A DNA stretch of 64,000 bases from Microvirga flavescens (GTDB lineage Bacteria; Pseudomonadota; Alphaproteobacteria; Rhizobiales; Beijerinckiaceae): contig NZ_QMKH01000001.1 in assembly GCF_003290125.1 (NCBI RefSeq), positions 992,001 through 1,056,000 on the forward strand, given 5' to 3'. The notes under the pieces were generated by a model. It was not told the origin of the DNA, made no database searches, and saw nothing but the letters and a program-made list of their open reading frames with translations. The translations under genes were made by a program, and so were the position numbers. Shown one piece after another: positions 38,489 through 47,565 of the stretch (the stretch's first letter is position 1; each line of letters begins with the position of its first letter).

Positions 38489-38974
38489 ATGAAACGTCCA
38501 ATCACGATGCGGCGGACGGCTTTGGCCATCGCTCTCGGCGCGGCGGCCACCATCGGCGGCGCGTATGTTTTTCAATACGGATTGGGCTATCAACCCTGCA
38601 AGCTCTGCCTGATGCAGCGTGATCCTTACTATCTCGGCATCCCGCTGGCGCTGGTGACCGCCTTCGTGCCGCCGCCGCTGCGGCGCGCGGGGTTGTGGCT
38701 GCTTGCCCTTGTCTTTGTCGTCAGTGCGGGGCTCGGGGCGTATCACGCCGGTGTCGAGTGGGGCCTCTTCATGGGCCCGAGCGATTGCGGCGGCGGCTCC
38801 GGGGCGGGCGCGGGCAATGTGGGGGATTTCCTCAACCAGTTGCAGAAGACCCGCGTGGTCAGCTGTACCTCGGCGGCTTGGCGTTTCCTCGGCCTCTCGC
38901 TCGCGGGGTGGAACGTTCTGATCTCGCTGGGGCTTGCGGCTCTCGCGGCTCTTGGCGCGCGGTCCAAAGCATGA
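38489..38974 (+). CDS. dsbB: Disulfide bond formation protein B
   Basis: This 161-aa inner-membrane protein reoxidises DsbA using quinone. Four membrane spans are visible. The periplasmic redox pairs are Cys37-Cys40 (CKLC) and Cys100/Cys126. The loop between them is Gly-rich. The ATG at 38489 follows AAGGGA. The stop codon lies inside a third, degenerate copy of the GCATGATC repeat (38969-38995). Confidence 0.92.
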   Translation: MKRPITMRRTALAIALGAAATIGGAYVFQYGLGYQPCKLCLMQRDPYYLGIPLALVTAFVPPPLRRAGLWLLALVFVVSAGLGAYHAGVEWGLFMGPSDCGGGSGAGAGNVGDFLNQLQKTRVVSCTSAAWRFLGLSLAGWNVLISLGLAALAALGARSKA

Positions 38975-38995
38975 TGTCGTTTGCCCGGATCATGC
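38969..38995. repeat. Degenerate copy of the GCATGATC palindromic repeat
   Basis: GCATGAT at 38969 and GATCATGC ending at 38995 frame a short loop. It is the third copy of the family seen at 38362-38453 and contains the dsbB stop codon. Confidence 0.6.
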
Positions 38996-39017
38996 GGCAA
39001 TAAAGGAAATTGAAGGC

Positions 39018-39587
39018 CTACGGCTCGAGTTCGCTGTCCCAATAGAGATAATCGAGCCAGCTCTCGTGCAGGTAGTTCGGCGGGAAGAGCCTGCCGTTGG
39101 AATGCAGGTCCTGCAAGGTCGGGGCGAAGGGGCTTTGCCGGGGCCACATCTCGGCCTCGCGGGGCATGCGGTCGGCTTTTCTGAGATTGCAGGGGGCGCA
39201 GGCGGCGACCACGTTTTCCCAGGTCGTCTGCCCGCCCTTGGACCGTGGGATCACATGGTCGAAGGTCAGGTCGTTGTGATCGCCGCAATATTGGCAGCTG
39301 AAGCGGTCGCGGAGAAAGACGTTGAACCGGGTGAAGGCGGGGTTCCGGGTCGGCTTGACGTAGGTCTTGAGCGAAATCACCGAGGGCAGGCGGATCTCGA
39401 AGCTCGGACTTCGGACGATCTTGTCATACTCGGAGACGATGTTCACCCGGTCCAGAAACACCGCCTTGATCGCATCCTGCCAGGACCAGATGGACAAAGG
39501 GTAGTAGCTCAAGGGCCGGTAATCGGCATTGAGGACGAGGGCCGGACAAGCATCCGGTTTCACGACAGGCTGGACGTGTATCGTCAC
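39018..39587 (-). CDS. HNH endonuclease
   Basis: This 189-aa protein has a full HNH nuclease core with a structural zinc site: Cys98/Cys101 (CQYC), Asp110-His111 (DHVIPRSKGG), Asn125 and Cys130/Cys133 (CAPC). The start is GTG at 39587, supported by a strong GAGGAGG a few bases upstream. This stand-alone HNH type is very common on alphaproteobacterial chromosomes and is not necessarily mobile; its biological target is unknown. Confidence 0.9.
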   Translation of the reverse strand: MTIHVQPVVKPDACPALVLNADYRPLSYYPLSIWSWQDAIKAVFLDRVNIVSEYDKIVRSPSFEIRLPSVISLKTYVKPTRNPAFTRFNVFLRDRFSCQYCGDHNDLTFDHVIPRSKGGQTTWENVVAACAPCNLRKADRMPREAEMWPRQSPFAPTLQDLHSNGRLFPPNYLHESWLDYLYWDSELEP

Positions 39588-39768
39588 ATCACCTCCTCAG
39601 GGGAGAAGAGTCGTATCCCGTGAGAAGAGTCTACAAGCACTGTGACGCTGTTGTGAAGCTCAATTCCTTTGTCGTCTATGCCGCACCCACAAGGCAATTG
39701 AGACCGGGGAAGTTGACGCCGTGAAAGGGCGGCGTGAATACTGGCCGCAACCCTGACAGGAAGCCGCG

Positions 39769-40287
39769 ATGGCCCTTTTCCAGCACGGTCTGGCCTCCAT
39801 CGAGCACGCCATCGCGATCTACGGCGTCGCCGCGCTGTTCATCATTCTCTATTTCGAATCCTTCGGCGCGCCGCTTCCGGGGGAAAGCGCGCTGGTGACA
39901 TGCGCGTTTGTGGCCGCCAAGGGCGATCTTTCCATTGCCCATGTGTTTCTGGCGGCCTGGAGCGCGGCGGTTTTGGGGGACAGCACCGGCTACCTCATCG
40001 GCCATTTCGGGGGGCGTCCCCTGCTCGAACGATACGGACCGCGCTTAGGTTTGAGCCCTGAACGACTTGCCCGGGTCGAGGGTGAATTCGCTGAGAGGGG
40101 CTTCTTCGTCGTGCTCTTCGCACGGTTCGTCGTGCTGCTGCGGCAGCTCAACGGGCTCGTCGCCGGGGCCCTGAGAATGCCCTGGCTTCACTTCGTGACG
40201 GCGAACGCCCTCGGCGCGGCCCTGTGGGCGGGGCTATGGAGCTTTGGCCCCTACTTCTTCACGGATCTCTTCCGGCGCTTCCTCTGA
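39769..40287 (+). CDS. DedA family inner-membrane protein
   Basis: This 172-aa protein is shorter than many DedA members. It has FESFGAPLPGESALVTCAF (re-entrant loop with the conserved Glu/Pro), GDSTGYLIGHFGGRPLLERYG, and FFVVLFARFVVLLRQLNGLVAG with the essential Arg. DedA/VTT proteins move phospholipids or undecaprenyl-phosphate across the inner membrane. It converges on the cytochrome gene with a 6-bp gap. Confidence 0.9.
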   Translation: MALFQHGLASIEHAIAIYGVAALFIILYFESFGAPLPGESALVTCAFVAAKGDLSIAHVFLAAWSAAVLGDSTGYLIGHFGGRPLLERYGPRLGLSPERLARVEGEFAERGFFVVLFARFVVLLRQLNGLVAGALRMPWLHFVTANALGAALWAGLWSFGPYFFTDLFRRFL

Positions 40288-40293
40288 GCCCCC

Positions 40294-41280
40294 TCAAGGC
40301 TTCTGCGCCGCCTTCAGCCGTGCGATGGCCGCGCGGATCGGCGCGAAGGGGCCATAAGTATGCTGCTCCTGGGAAAAGCCGTCCGCGTAGGGGCCGTAGG
40401 GCGTATCGACGGGCTTCTCGAGGCGGTTCGGGTAGTCCTTGTCGAGATCGGGCTTTCGCGGGCGCTCCTGCGAGACCACAAAGGCCGCGACGTCCCACGA
40501 ATTCTCGACCGAGAGGCGCGGCATCTCATAGCTCGTGCCGTTCGGCATGTTGTCGTGAACGAAGTTGGCGATGGTGATGAGCCGGTTCATCCCTGCCGCG
40601 TTGTTGTAGGTGTCCGGTCCCCACAACGGCGGCGTCACATAGCCGAGATCGTTGGAGGTAAGGTTCTTGCGCACGCCTTCCCCGTTGACGCCGTGGCATT
40701 GGGCGCATTGCTGCCGGTAGACCGGCGCGCCGCGTTGCGGGTCGGCGGGCCGGTCGAGTTCGGCCATCGCGCCCACGCCATAACCGTCGAGGCGGCGCCC
40801 CGGCTTCAGACCTCTGGAGATGAAGCTGAGATAAGCCATCATCGCCTCCATCTCGGGTCCGTCGAGAGGCATAGGGCGGCCGTTCATGCTGCGCTCCATG
40901 CAGCCATTCACGCGCTCCGGCAGCGTGATGGTCCTGCCGCTCTCGGCATCGTAGCGGGGATAGAGCGCGGTGAGCCCCCAAAGCGGATTGCCGAGTTTCT
41001 TCAGGCCTTCGTCCAGATGGCAGGTGCGGCAGTTCAGGTTGTTGCCTGCATAGCGCTGGGCCGGGTCGGCGGCCTGCGGGCCGATGGTGGCATAGGTGTT
41101 GACGATGAGATCGCGCCCACGCCGAATGAGGTTGCTTTGGGGATCGTTCGGCAGGTCTTCGACTTCCGGGATGCTCCAGGAGGTGTCGATCGGAGAAGGC
41201 GCCTGCGCCAAGGAGAGAGTGGCGAAGCCCACAAGGGCGGCAGCCAAAAGGGCAGCGGGAGCCGTTGACCCGTTTCTCAT
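40294..41280 (-). CDS. Dihaem c-type cytochrome, thiosulfate dehydrogenase (TsdA)-like
   Basis: This 328-aa periplasmic protein has a signal peptide (residues 8-26, cleavage after AQA). Two haem-binding sites are present: Cys84-x2-Cys87-His88 (CRTCH) and Cys192-x2-Cys195-His196 (CAQCH). The segment RVNGCMERSMNG places Cys127 where TsdA enzymes have the unusual cysteine ligand of haem 1. TsdA joins two thiosulfates into tetrathionate. No other sulfur-oxidation gene is near, so the function is family-based inference. Confidence 0.82.
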   Translation of the reverse strand: MRNGSTAPAALLAAALVGFATLSLAQAPSPIDTSWSIPEVEDLPNDPQSNLIRRGRDLIVNTYATIGPQAADPAQRYAGNNLNCRTCHLDEGLKKLGNPLWGLTALYPRYDAESGRTITLPERVNGCMERSMNGRPMPLDGPEMEAMMAYLSFISRGLKPGRRLDGYGVGAMAELDRPADPQRGAPVYRQQCAQCHGVNGEGVRKNLTSNDLGYVTPPLWGPDTYNNAAGMNRLITIANFVHDNMPNGTSYEMPRLSVENSWDVAAFVVSQERPRKPDLDKDYPNRLEKPVDTPYGPYADGFSQEQHTYGPFAPIRAAIARLKAAQKP

Positions 41281-41378
41281 CGCGCATGCTCCGAATATTA
41301 CCTTACGTCATTAGCTTGAGCGGAAAATGGTCCCGCTGTCGAGGTCTCCCGTCACGCTTCAGTTTGGAGAGACCTGTT

Positions 41379-42422
41379 CTACGGCCTGGAAGGTCGCCGG
41401 TGTTGGTTGTCTCTGCGGGTCTTCCAGAGACTGAACCCGATCCCCGCCGCGATCAGGCCAAGAGTGACCGCGAGGGACACGCCTGGCGGGATCTTGGGGA
41501 TGCCCAATAGATCGGCTGCAAAGACCTTGGCACCGATGAAGATGAGGATGCCCACGAGGGCATATTTCAGATAGCGGAACCGCTCCACCATGGCGGCGAG
41601 AGCGAAATACAGGGCGCGCAGGCCGAGCACGGCGAATATGTTCGAGGTGTAGACGATGAAGGTGTCGGTGGTGATGGCGAAGATCGCCGGCACAGAATCG
41701 ATCGCAAAGATCACGTCCGAGATTTCGATGAGGACCAGGGCGAGCGCGAGCGGCGTCAGCCATAAGGCTCGCCGGCCGGTCGCGGAATTCGGCAACCACA
41801 CCGCGAAGTGCTCGCCGTGGAGGCTGTCGGTGATGCGGAAACGGCGACGCATGAAACCGATGATGGGGTTTGTAGCGACGTCGTAGGCCCGCTCCACGGT
41901 GAAGATCATTTTGATCCCGGTGAAGATCAGGAACGCAGCGAAGATGTCGAGCATCCATCCGAACCGCGATACGAGCGCCGCGCCAACAGCGATCATGAGA
42001 CCGCGCAGCACGATGACCGCGAGAATGCCCCAGAAGAGGACGCGATATTGTAAGGCCCCCGGAATACCGAAGAAGCGGAAGATCAGCGCCATCACGAACA
42101 CATTGTCCATGGACAGCGATTTCTCGAGCAGGAAGCCTGTGAGGTATTCCTTGCCGGCCTGCGCGCCGAGCCCGATCCAGACCCAGCCGCCGAAGAGCAG
42201 ACCCAGGGTGATGTAGTAACTGGAGAAGACGAGGCTCTCCCGCACCCCAATCTCGTGCGCCGGTCCCCGGCGCAGGATCAGTCGGTCGAAGGCCAGCACG
42301 CCGGCGAGGATCGCGTGAAACGTCAGCCACATCCAGAGCGGGCGGCCGAGCCAGTCCCCCGTCAGGAATTCGGGCGGCATGGGTGCCGCCACTTTCTCCG
42401 CGCGGATCGTTTCCATCGCCAT
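41379..42422 (-). CDS. TerC family membrane protein
   Basis: This 347-aa integral membrane protein has about nine spans and two typical TerC/Alx blocks: EKSLSMDNVFVMALIFRFF and LIEISDVIFAIDSVPAIFAI, with conserved acidic residues inside the membrane. The family exports manganese or relates to tellurite and pH stress (MntX/Alx-like). The ATG at 42422 is chosen; a GTG at 42458 would add 12 residues. It is divergent from the universal stress protein gene 71 bp away. Confidence 0.92.
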   Translation of the reverse strand: MAMETIRAEKVAAPMPPEFLTGDWLGRPLWMWLTFHAILAGVLAFDRLILRRGPAHEIGVRESLVFSSYYITLGLLFGGWVWIGLGAQAGKEYLTGFLLEKSLSMDNVFVMALIFRFFGIPGALQYRVLFWGILAVIVLRGLMIAVGAALVSRFGWMLDIFAAFLIFTGIKMIFTVERAYDVATNPIIGFMRRRFRITDSLHGEHFAVWLPNSATGRRALWLTPLALALVLIEISDVIFAIDSVPAIFAITTDTFIVYTSNIFAVLGLRALYFALAAMVERFRYLKYALVGILIFIGAKVFAADLLGIPKIPPGVSLAVTLGLIAAGIGFSLWKTRRDNQHRRPSRP

Positions 42423-42493
42423 TTCTTGTGGCCCCAGGCGTTGGGAATTCGCACCCACGTTCTTATATCGAGCGTGACAAGGAGCATGGCGTC

Positions 42494-43330
42494 ATGATCG
42501 ATAACCTCAAGAACGTTCTCATCGGCTTCCGGCAGGAGGGGACCCCGGCCTCACACGCACTTCGTTACGGCCTCTCCCTCGCACGGGAAGCCAAGGCTCA
42601 TGCCTCGGTCTGCGCACTCTCCCCGAAAGTGGTGATCACCCATGCTTTTGTCAGCGGCGTGGCGGCGGGATTGGTCGCGGCTGAGAACAACCGCCTGCGC
42701 GAGTTGGCCGAGAACGCCGTCGATGAGGCGCGGAAGGACGCGGTGTCGGCAGGCGTGCTGTGCACGGGCGAAGTGCTTCAGGAACCGTATGCCGCCCTGA
42801 CGGCCTCCTTCACGCGGCGTGCGCGGGTGCACGATCTGTCCATCGTCGACGCGGAGCTGAACAGCTGGAGCCTGGAGCGAGGACTTCTGGAGGAGACCCT
42901 GTTCAACAGCGGTCGCCCGGTCATCGTCGTTCCGGCCGGAGTTAACGAATTCAAGGCCAGGACGATTCTCATCGCCTGGGACGGCAGCGCCCGCGCCGTG
43001 CGTGCGGTGAACGATGCGCTGCCCTTCCTCAAGGCGGCGGAAAATGTGGAGATCCTGTCCGTCACAGGGGAAAAGGACCTGTCTAAATCCGTTCAGGGCA
43101 GTGACCTGGCACCGCATCTCGCCCGGCACGGGGTCAATTGTTCGGTCAAGGATCTGGCTGCGGCAGGCGGCGATGCGGGCGAGACGATCCGGAACCAGGC
43201 AAGCCTGATTCGGGCGGACATGATCGTGATGGGCGCCTTCGTCCATTCACGCGTGCGCCAGATCGTACTCGGTGGCGTGACGGAGACGATGCTGGGGGCA
43301 AGCCCGGTCCCCCTCTTCCTCACCTATTGA
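42494..43330 (+). CDS. Universal stress protein
   Basis: This 278-aa protein has two tandem USP-like halves. The first (NVLIGFRQEGTPASHALRYG) is degenerate; the second has RTILIAWDGSARAVRAVNDA and the nucleotide-binding GAFVHSRVRQIVLGGVTETM. The ATG at 42494 has GGAG at 42481-42484. The gene is followed at once by a terminator that lies in the end of the convergent dehydrogenase gene. Confidence 0.9.
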   Translation: MIDNLKNVLIGFRQEGTPASHALRYGLSLAREAKAHASVCALSPKVVITHAFVSGVAAGLVAAENNRLRELAENAVDEARKDAVSAGVLCTGEVLQEPYAALTASFTRRARVHDLSIVDAELNSWSLERGLLEETLFNSGRPVIVVPAGVNEFKARTILIAWDGSARAVRAVNDALPFLKAAENVEILSVTGEKDLSKSVQGSDLAPHLARHGVNCSVKDLAAAGGDAGETIRNQASLIRADMIVMGAFVHSRVRQIVLGGVTETMLGASPVPLFLTY

Positions 43331-43341
43331 GGGAGTTGTCG

Positions 43342-43377
43342 AGCCCGTCCGCCCTATCGGGTCGGGACGGGCTTTTC
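43342..43377 (+). terminator. Terminator of the universal stress protein gene
   Basis: AGCCCGTCC at 43342-43350 pairs perfectly with GGACGGGCT at 43365-43373, followed by TTT. The right arm lies in the last codons of the convergent dehydrogenase gene (stop at 43354). Confidence 0.7.
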
Positions 43378-44235
43378 GCCTCGGTAATCGTAGAAACCGC
43401 GCTTGGCCTTGCGGCCAAGCCAGCCGGCCTCGACGTATTTCACCAGAAGCGGGCAGGGGCGGTACTTCGAATCCGCCAGGCCCTCGTGCAGAACCTGCAT
43501 GATCGACAGGCAGGTATCGAGGCCGATGAAGTCGGCAAGCTGGAGCGGGCCCATCGGGTGGTTCGCGCCGAGCCGCATGGCAGTGTCGATGGCCTCCACC
43601 GATCCGACGCCCTCGTAGAGGGTGTAGATAGCCTCGTTGATCATCGGCAGAAGGATGCGGTTGACGATGAAGGCCGGGAAATCCTCGGAGACTGTCGCCG
43701 TCTTGTTGAGCTTGCCGATGAACTCCTTGGCGGATTCGTAAGTGGGGTCTTCCGTCGCGATGCCGCGGATCAGCTCCACGAGTTGCATGACCGGCACCGG
43801 GTTCATGAAATGGATGCCGATGAATCGCTCGGGACGGTCCGTCGACGAGGCGAGCCGGGTGATCGAGATCGAGGACGTGTTGGTCGCCACCATCGTCTCG
43901 GGCGGCAGCGCGGGGCAAAGCGCGGTGAAGATCTTGCGCTTCACCTCCTCGTTCTCCGTGGCGGCCTCGACCACGAGGTCGCAGACCCCAAGATCTTCAT
44001 AGCTCAGGGCCGGGAGGATGCGGGCGAGCGCCGCTTGCCGCTGGCTTTCCGTGATGGTCCCTTTCGAGACCTGGCGCGCCATATTGCCGTTGATGGTGGC
44101 AAGGCCCGTCTTGATCCGCTCTTCCGAGAGATCGTTCAGGCGCACATCGATGCCCGCGAGCGAGCACACATGAGCAATGCCGCTGCCCATCTGACCGGCG
44201 CCAATCACGCCAACGGTTTTAATCTCGATGGCCAT
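43354..44235 (-). CDS. 3-hydroxybutyryl-CoA dehydrogenase
   Basis: This 293-aa NAD-dependent enzyme oxidises 3-hydroxyacyl-CoA. The Rossmann start TVGVIGAGQMGSGIAHV and FIGIHFMNPVPVMQLVELI (catalytic His in the HFMNP motif) are clear. The C-terminal 3HCDH domain includes NHPMGPLQLADFIGLD. The ATG at 44235 is the usual start; an upstream in-frame extension lacks conservation. It lies downstream of etfB-etfA on the same strand, coupling dehydrogenase and electron-transfer genes. Confidence 0.95.
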   Translation of the reverse strand: MAIEIKTVGVIGAGQMGSGIAHVCSLAGIDVRLNDLSEERIKTGLATINGNMARQVSKGTITESQRQAALARILPALSYEDLGVCDLVVEAATENEEVKRKIFTALCPALPPETMVATNTSSISITRLASSTDRPERFIGIHFMNPVPVMQLVELIRGIATEDPTYESAKEFIGKLNKTATVSEDFPAFIVNRILLPMINEAIYTLYEGVGSVEAIDTAMRLGANHPMGPLQLADFIGLDTCLSIMQVLHEGLADSKYRPCPLLVKYVEAGWLGRKAKRGFYDYRGEKPVPTR

Positions 44236-44319
44236 CTGCCTATCGCCCCAACGATCTTCTTCTGAGTGCAATACGGGCGGGAGGCCCGCCCGGTTCATTG
44301 TTAGCTCTTATTCCTGACC

Positions 44320-45264
44320 TCAACGACCGGCTTTGGTCAACTCCTCCTGAAGTTCAGGCAGGATTGTGAAAAGGTCACCCACAAGGCCGTAATCGGCAAT
44401 CTGGAAGATCGGGGCCTCCTCGTCCTTGTTGATGGCGACGATGACTTTGGAGTCCTTCATGCCGGCCAGGTGCTGGATGGCGCCGGAAATTCCGACTGCG
44501 ATGTAGAGGGCGGGTGCGACGACCTTGCCGGTCTGGCCGACCTGCCAGTCGTTGGGCGCATAACCCGCGTCCACCGCCGCGCGCGAGGCGCCCATCGCCG
44601 CGCCGAGCTTGTCGGCAATCGGCTCGATGTACTTGGCGAAGTTTTCCGCAGAACCCAGCGAGCGCCCGCCCGAGATGATGATCTTGGCCGAGGTCAGTTC
44701 CGGGCGGTCAGACTTTGCGATCTCCTCGCCCTTGAAGCTGGAAATGCCGGGATCGGCCGCCGCGTTCACGCTCTCGATGGCGGCGGAGCCGCCCTCGGAA
44801 GCCGCCGGGAAGGCGGCGGTGCGCACGGTGATGACCTTCTTGGCATCGCCCGCCTGCACGGTCTGGATGGCGTTGCCCGCGTAGATCGGCCGCTCGAAGG
44901 TATCGGACGAGACGACCTTGGTGATGTCGGAGATCTGCATCACGTCGAGGAGAGCCGCGACGCGCGGCAGCACGTTCTTGCCCGTGGTGGTCGCCGGCGC
45001 GACGATGGCGTCATAGGGCCCGGCCAGCGACACGATCAGCGCCGCGAGCGGCTCGGCGAGCTGATGCGCGTAGGCAGCATTGTCGGCGAGAAGCACCTTC
45101 TCGACGCCGGAGAGCTTTGCGGCGGCATCCGCCGCGGCCTTGGCGTTTGCGCCCGCCACCAGCACATGCACCGGCGCGCCGAGAGCGGCGGCGGCGGACA
45201 GCGCCTTGTGGGTCGCATCCTTGAGGTGAGCGTTGTCGTGCTCGGCAATGAGAAGCGTCGTCAT
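44320..45264 (-). CDS. etfA: Electron transfer flavoprotein alpha subunit
   Basis: This 314-aa subunit binds FAD and passes electrons from acyl-CoA dehydrogenases to ETF-ubiquinone oxidoreductase. The C-terminal FAD domain has [37 protein letters not shown], and [16 protein letters not shown]. It follows etfB with a 15-bp gap, typical for the pair. Confidence 0.97.
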   Translation of the reverse strand: MTTLLIAEHDNAHLKDATHKALSAAAALGAPVHVLVAGANAKAAADAAAKLSGVEKVLLADNAAYAHQLAEPLAALIVSLAGPYDAIVAPATTTGKNVLPRVAALLDVMQISDITKVVSSDTFERPIYAGNAIQTVQAGDAKKVITVRTAAFPAASEGGSAAIESVNAAADPGISSFKGEEIAKSDRPELTSAKIIISGGRSLGSAENFAKYIEPIADKLGAAMGASRAAVDAGYAPNDWQVGQTGKVVAPALYIAVGISGAIQHLAGMKDSKVIVAINKDEEAPIFQIADYGLVGDLFTILPELQEELTKAGR

Positions 45265-45279
45265 CGAAAGATCCTCCCC

Positions 45280-46029
45280 TTAAAGCACGCCGGCTTCGGT
45301 CTTGAGCTTGTTCACGAGTTCGGCCACCGAGGCGACCTTCACGCCCGCCTTGCGGCCGCCGGGCTCAGTTGTCTTCAGAACCTTCAGGCGCGGCGTCACG
45401 TCGACGCCAAGCGCCTCGGGGCTCGTCTCGTCGAGCGGCTTCTTCTTCGCCTTCATGATGTTGGGAAGCGAGGCATAGCGCGGCTCGTTGAGGCGCAGGT
45501 CCGTCGTGACGATGGCGGGAAGCTTCAGCCCCACCGTCTGCAGGCCGCCATCGACCTCGCGGGTCACGTCGATGGTGCCCTCGCCGACATTGACCTTGAA
45601 CGCGAAGGTGCCCTGCGGCCAGCCGAGGAGGGCCGCCAGCATCTGGCCGGTCTGGTTCGAGTCGTCGTCGATGGCCTGCTTGCCGAGGATCACGAGATCC
45701 GGCTTCTCCTGCTCGACGAGTTTTTTAAGGATCTTGGCGACCGCCAGCGGCTCGACCGGTGCATCCGTCTTCACGAGAATGCCGCGATCCGCGCCCATCG
45801 CGAGTGCCGTGCGGATCGTCTCGCCGGCCTGCGCCGGGCCCACCGAAACGGCGACGATCTCGCTCACCTTGCCCTGTTCCTTCAGGCGGACCGCCTCTTC
45901 AACCGCGATCTCGTCGAAGGGGTTCATCGACATCTTGACGTTGGCCAGTTCAACGCCGGATCCGTCACTCTTCACGCGGATATTCACGTTGTAGTCAACG
46001 ACACGCTTCACAGGCACAAGAAGCTTCAT
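45280..46029 (-). CDS. etfB: Electron transfer flavoprotein beta subunit
   Basis: This 249-aa AMP-binding partner of EtfA begins [20 protein letters not shown] and has [16 protein letters not shown] and the signature [20 protein letters not shown]. The ATG at 46029 has GAGGA upstream on the minus strand; a longer frame to 46083 has no support. Confidence 0.97.
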   Translation of the reverse strand: MKLLVPVKRVVDYNVNIRVKSDGSGVELANVKMSMNPFDEIAVEEAVRLKEQGKVSEIVAVSVGPAQAGETIRTALAMGADRGILVKTDAPVEPLAVAKILKKLVEQEKPDLVILGKQAIDDDSNQTGQMLAALLGWPQGTFAFKVNVGEGTIDVTREVDGGLQTVGLKLPAIVTTDLRLNEPRYASLPNIMKAKKKPLDETSPEALGVDVTPRLKVLKTTEPGGRKAGVKVASVAELVNKLKTEAGVL

Positions 46030-46164
46030 GGGATGTCCTCGTTGAAAAGACCTTATCCGGAGAGAAATCGGGACGGGTCCCACCCCTCCATTTGGATTGG
46101 CGTCTGGATGCTGGGGACCGTAGCGGGCGGCTATCGATTGTCAACGCGAAGAGCGCGATTCTTC

Positions 46165-46872
46165 TCAGCGTAAGGCACTGATTTTGTGAGCTTCTAAGCG
46201 TGCGAGAATAGGGTCATGACGATACCTCATGAAGGGGACCAGAAATGCTCCCGCCGCGAAGCCGCCGAGATGCGCGAACCACCCCACGCCGTCGTCGCTT
46301 CCGAAGAAAGCGGAGCCGGCCTGGAGCGCGATCCAGAAGCCGATGGCCCAGAAAGCCGGAACGTGAAGGGGAATGCCGACCCAGAACAGGGCCCAGATCC
46401 GCACGCGCGGATAGAGAATGAGATAGGCCGCGACGACGCCCGAGACGCCGCCCGAAGCGCCGATCAGCGGGCGGCTGGAATCGGGGTTCGTGTAGGCGTG
46501 GACGAGGGCCGCCGCCGTTCCACATGCGATGAAGAAGACGAGAAAGCGCACATGCCCCATCGCATCTTCTACATTGTCGCCGAAGACCCACAGGAACAGC
46601 ATGTTCCCGACAAGATGAAGCAACGAGACATGCACGAAGATGCTGGTGACGGGCGTGAGCGGCACCGGCAGAAAAGGATAGCCCTCGGGCAGAAATTCAT
46701 TGCCGAAGAACACGGAGGGCAGGAGCCCGAGCCCCGCCGCCATCGCATCCGCCCCAAGCGGTCCGAAGCGCGTGAAGAGATAGATGGCCACGCACGCGCC
46801 GATCGTCAGGCGGGTCGCCGCCGGGGTCTTCATGTTCTTGAGCGGAACGCCGTCATGCAGGGGCAGGAACAT
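46165..46872 (-). CDS. Rhomboid family intramembrane serine protease
   Basis: This 235-aa membrane protein has about six or seven spans. The catalytic pair is Ser140 in GASGGVSG and His201 in FAHLGG. HVSLLHLVGNMLFLWVFGDN is the conserved L1-to-helix 2 region. Rhomboids cut membrane proteins within the bilayer. The ATG at 46872 leaves 8 bp from the upstream adenosyltransferase stop, suggesting co-transcription. Confidence 0.92.
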   Translation of the reverse strand: MFLPLHDGVPLKNMKTPAATRLTIGACVAIYLFTRFGPLGADAMAAGLGLLPSVFFGNEFLPEGYPFLPVPLTPVTSIFVHVSLLHLVGNMLFLWVFGDNVEDAMGHVRFLVFFIACGTAAALVHAYTNPDSSRPLIGASGGVSGVVAAYLILYPRVRIWALFWVGIPLHVPAFWAIGFWIALQAGSAFFGSDDGVGWFAHLGGFAAGAFLVPFMRYRHDPILARLEAHKISALR

Positions 46873-46880
46873 GGTCCGCC

Positions 46881-47456
46881 TCAGAGGTTCTGCCCGGGCA
46901 CCCACAGAACGTCGAGCGCGCCGTTGTCGTTGATGGAACGCGACGCGACAAACAGGAAGTCGGAAAGGCGGTTGAGATATTTCACCGCTGCTGCGGAGAT
47001 CTCCTCGTCAGGCCGGTCGGCGAGTTCCACCACTCGGCGCTCGGCGCGGCGGCAGACCGTGCGCGCGAGATGAAGGGTGGCGGCCGCCGCCGTGCCGCCG
47101 GGCAGCACGAAGGAGCGTAAAGGGGCCAGCTCCGCGTTCAGAAGGTCGATCTCGCGTTCCAGCCGCTCCACCTGGCCTTCGCTGATGCGCAGGGGCGTGT
47201 AGGGAAGCGGCTTGTCCGTCTCGACGGTCGCGAGGTCGCAACCGAGGTCGAACAGATCGTTCTGGATGCGCGCCAGCATCTCATCGAGGCTGTGGCCTTC
47301 GGTGTGCAGACGAACCATGCCGATGCAGGCATTCGTCTCGTCGACAGTGCCGAAGGCCTCGATGCGCAAATCGTATTTCGAGCGACGTCCGCCGGCGGCG
47401 AGCGCGGTGGTGCCGTCATCGCCGGTGCGGGTGTAGATGCGGTTGAGAACGACCAT
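46881..47456 (-). CDS. PduO-type cob(I)yrinic acid a,c-diamide adenosyltransferase
   Basis: This 191-aa enzyme attaches the adenosyl group of ATP to cobalt of corrinoids. The ATP-binding TRTGDDGTTAL at the N-terminus, FGTVDETNACIG, and DRPDEEISAAAVKYLNRLSDFLF (with the NRLSDxLF motif) define the family. It is the first gene of this minus-strand run, in the frequent neighbourhood of etfBA in Rhizobiales. Confidence 0.95.
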   Translation of the reverse strand: MVVLNRIYTRTGDDGTTALAAGGRRSKYDLRIEAFGTVDETNACIGMVRLHTEGHSLDEMLARIQNDLFDLGCDLATVETDKPLPYTPLRISEGQVERLEREIDLLNAELAPLRSFVLPGGTAAAATLHLARTVCRRAERRVVELADRPDEEISAAAVKYLNRLSDFLFVASRSINDNGALDVLWVPGQNL

Positions 47457-47565
47457 GAGCGACCGGTGAGTTACAGTTTTTCAGGAACGGCTGGATATTC
47501 GCCTGCCGCAGCCGCCGTGGCAAATTGGGCAGGATAGACGGGGCGTCAGATCGCGCTTCGAAGCG

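Noticed and set aside
44470-46173. 567-codon plus-strand frame opposite etfA/etfB
   Set aside because: Antisense of two certain genes, with typical shadow composition.
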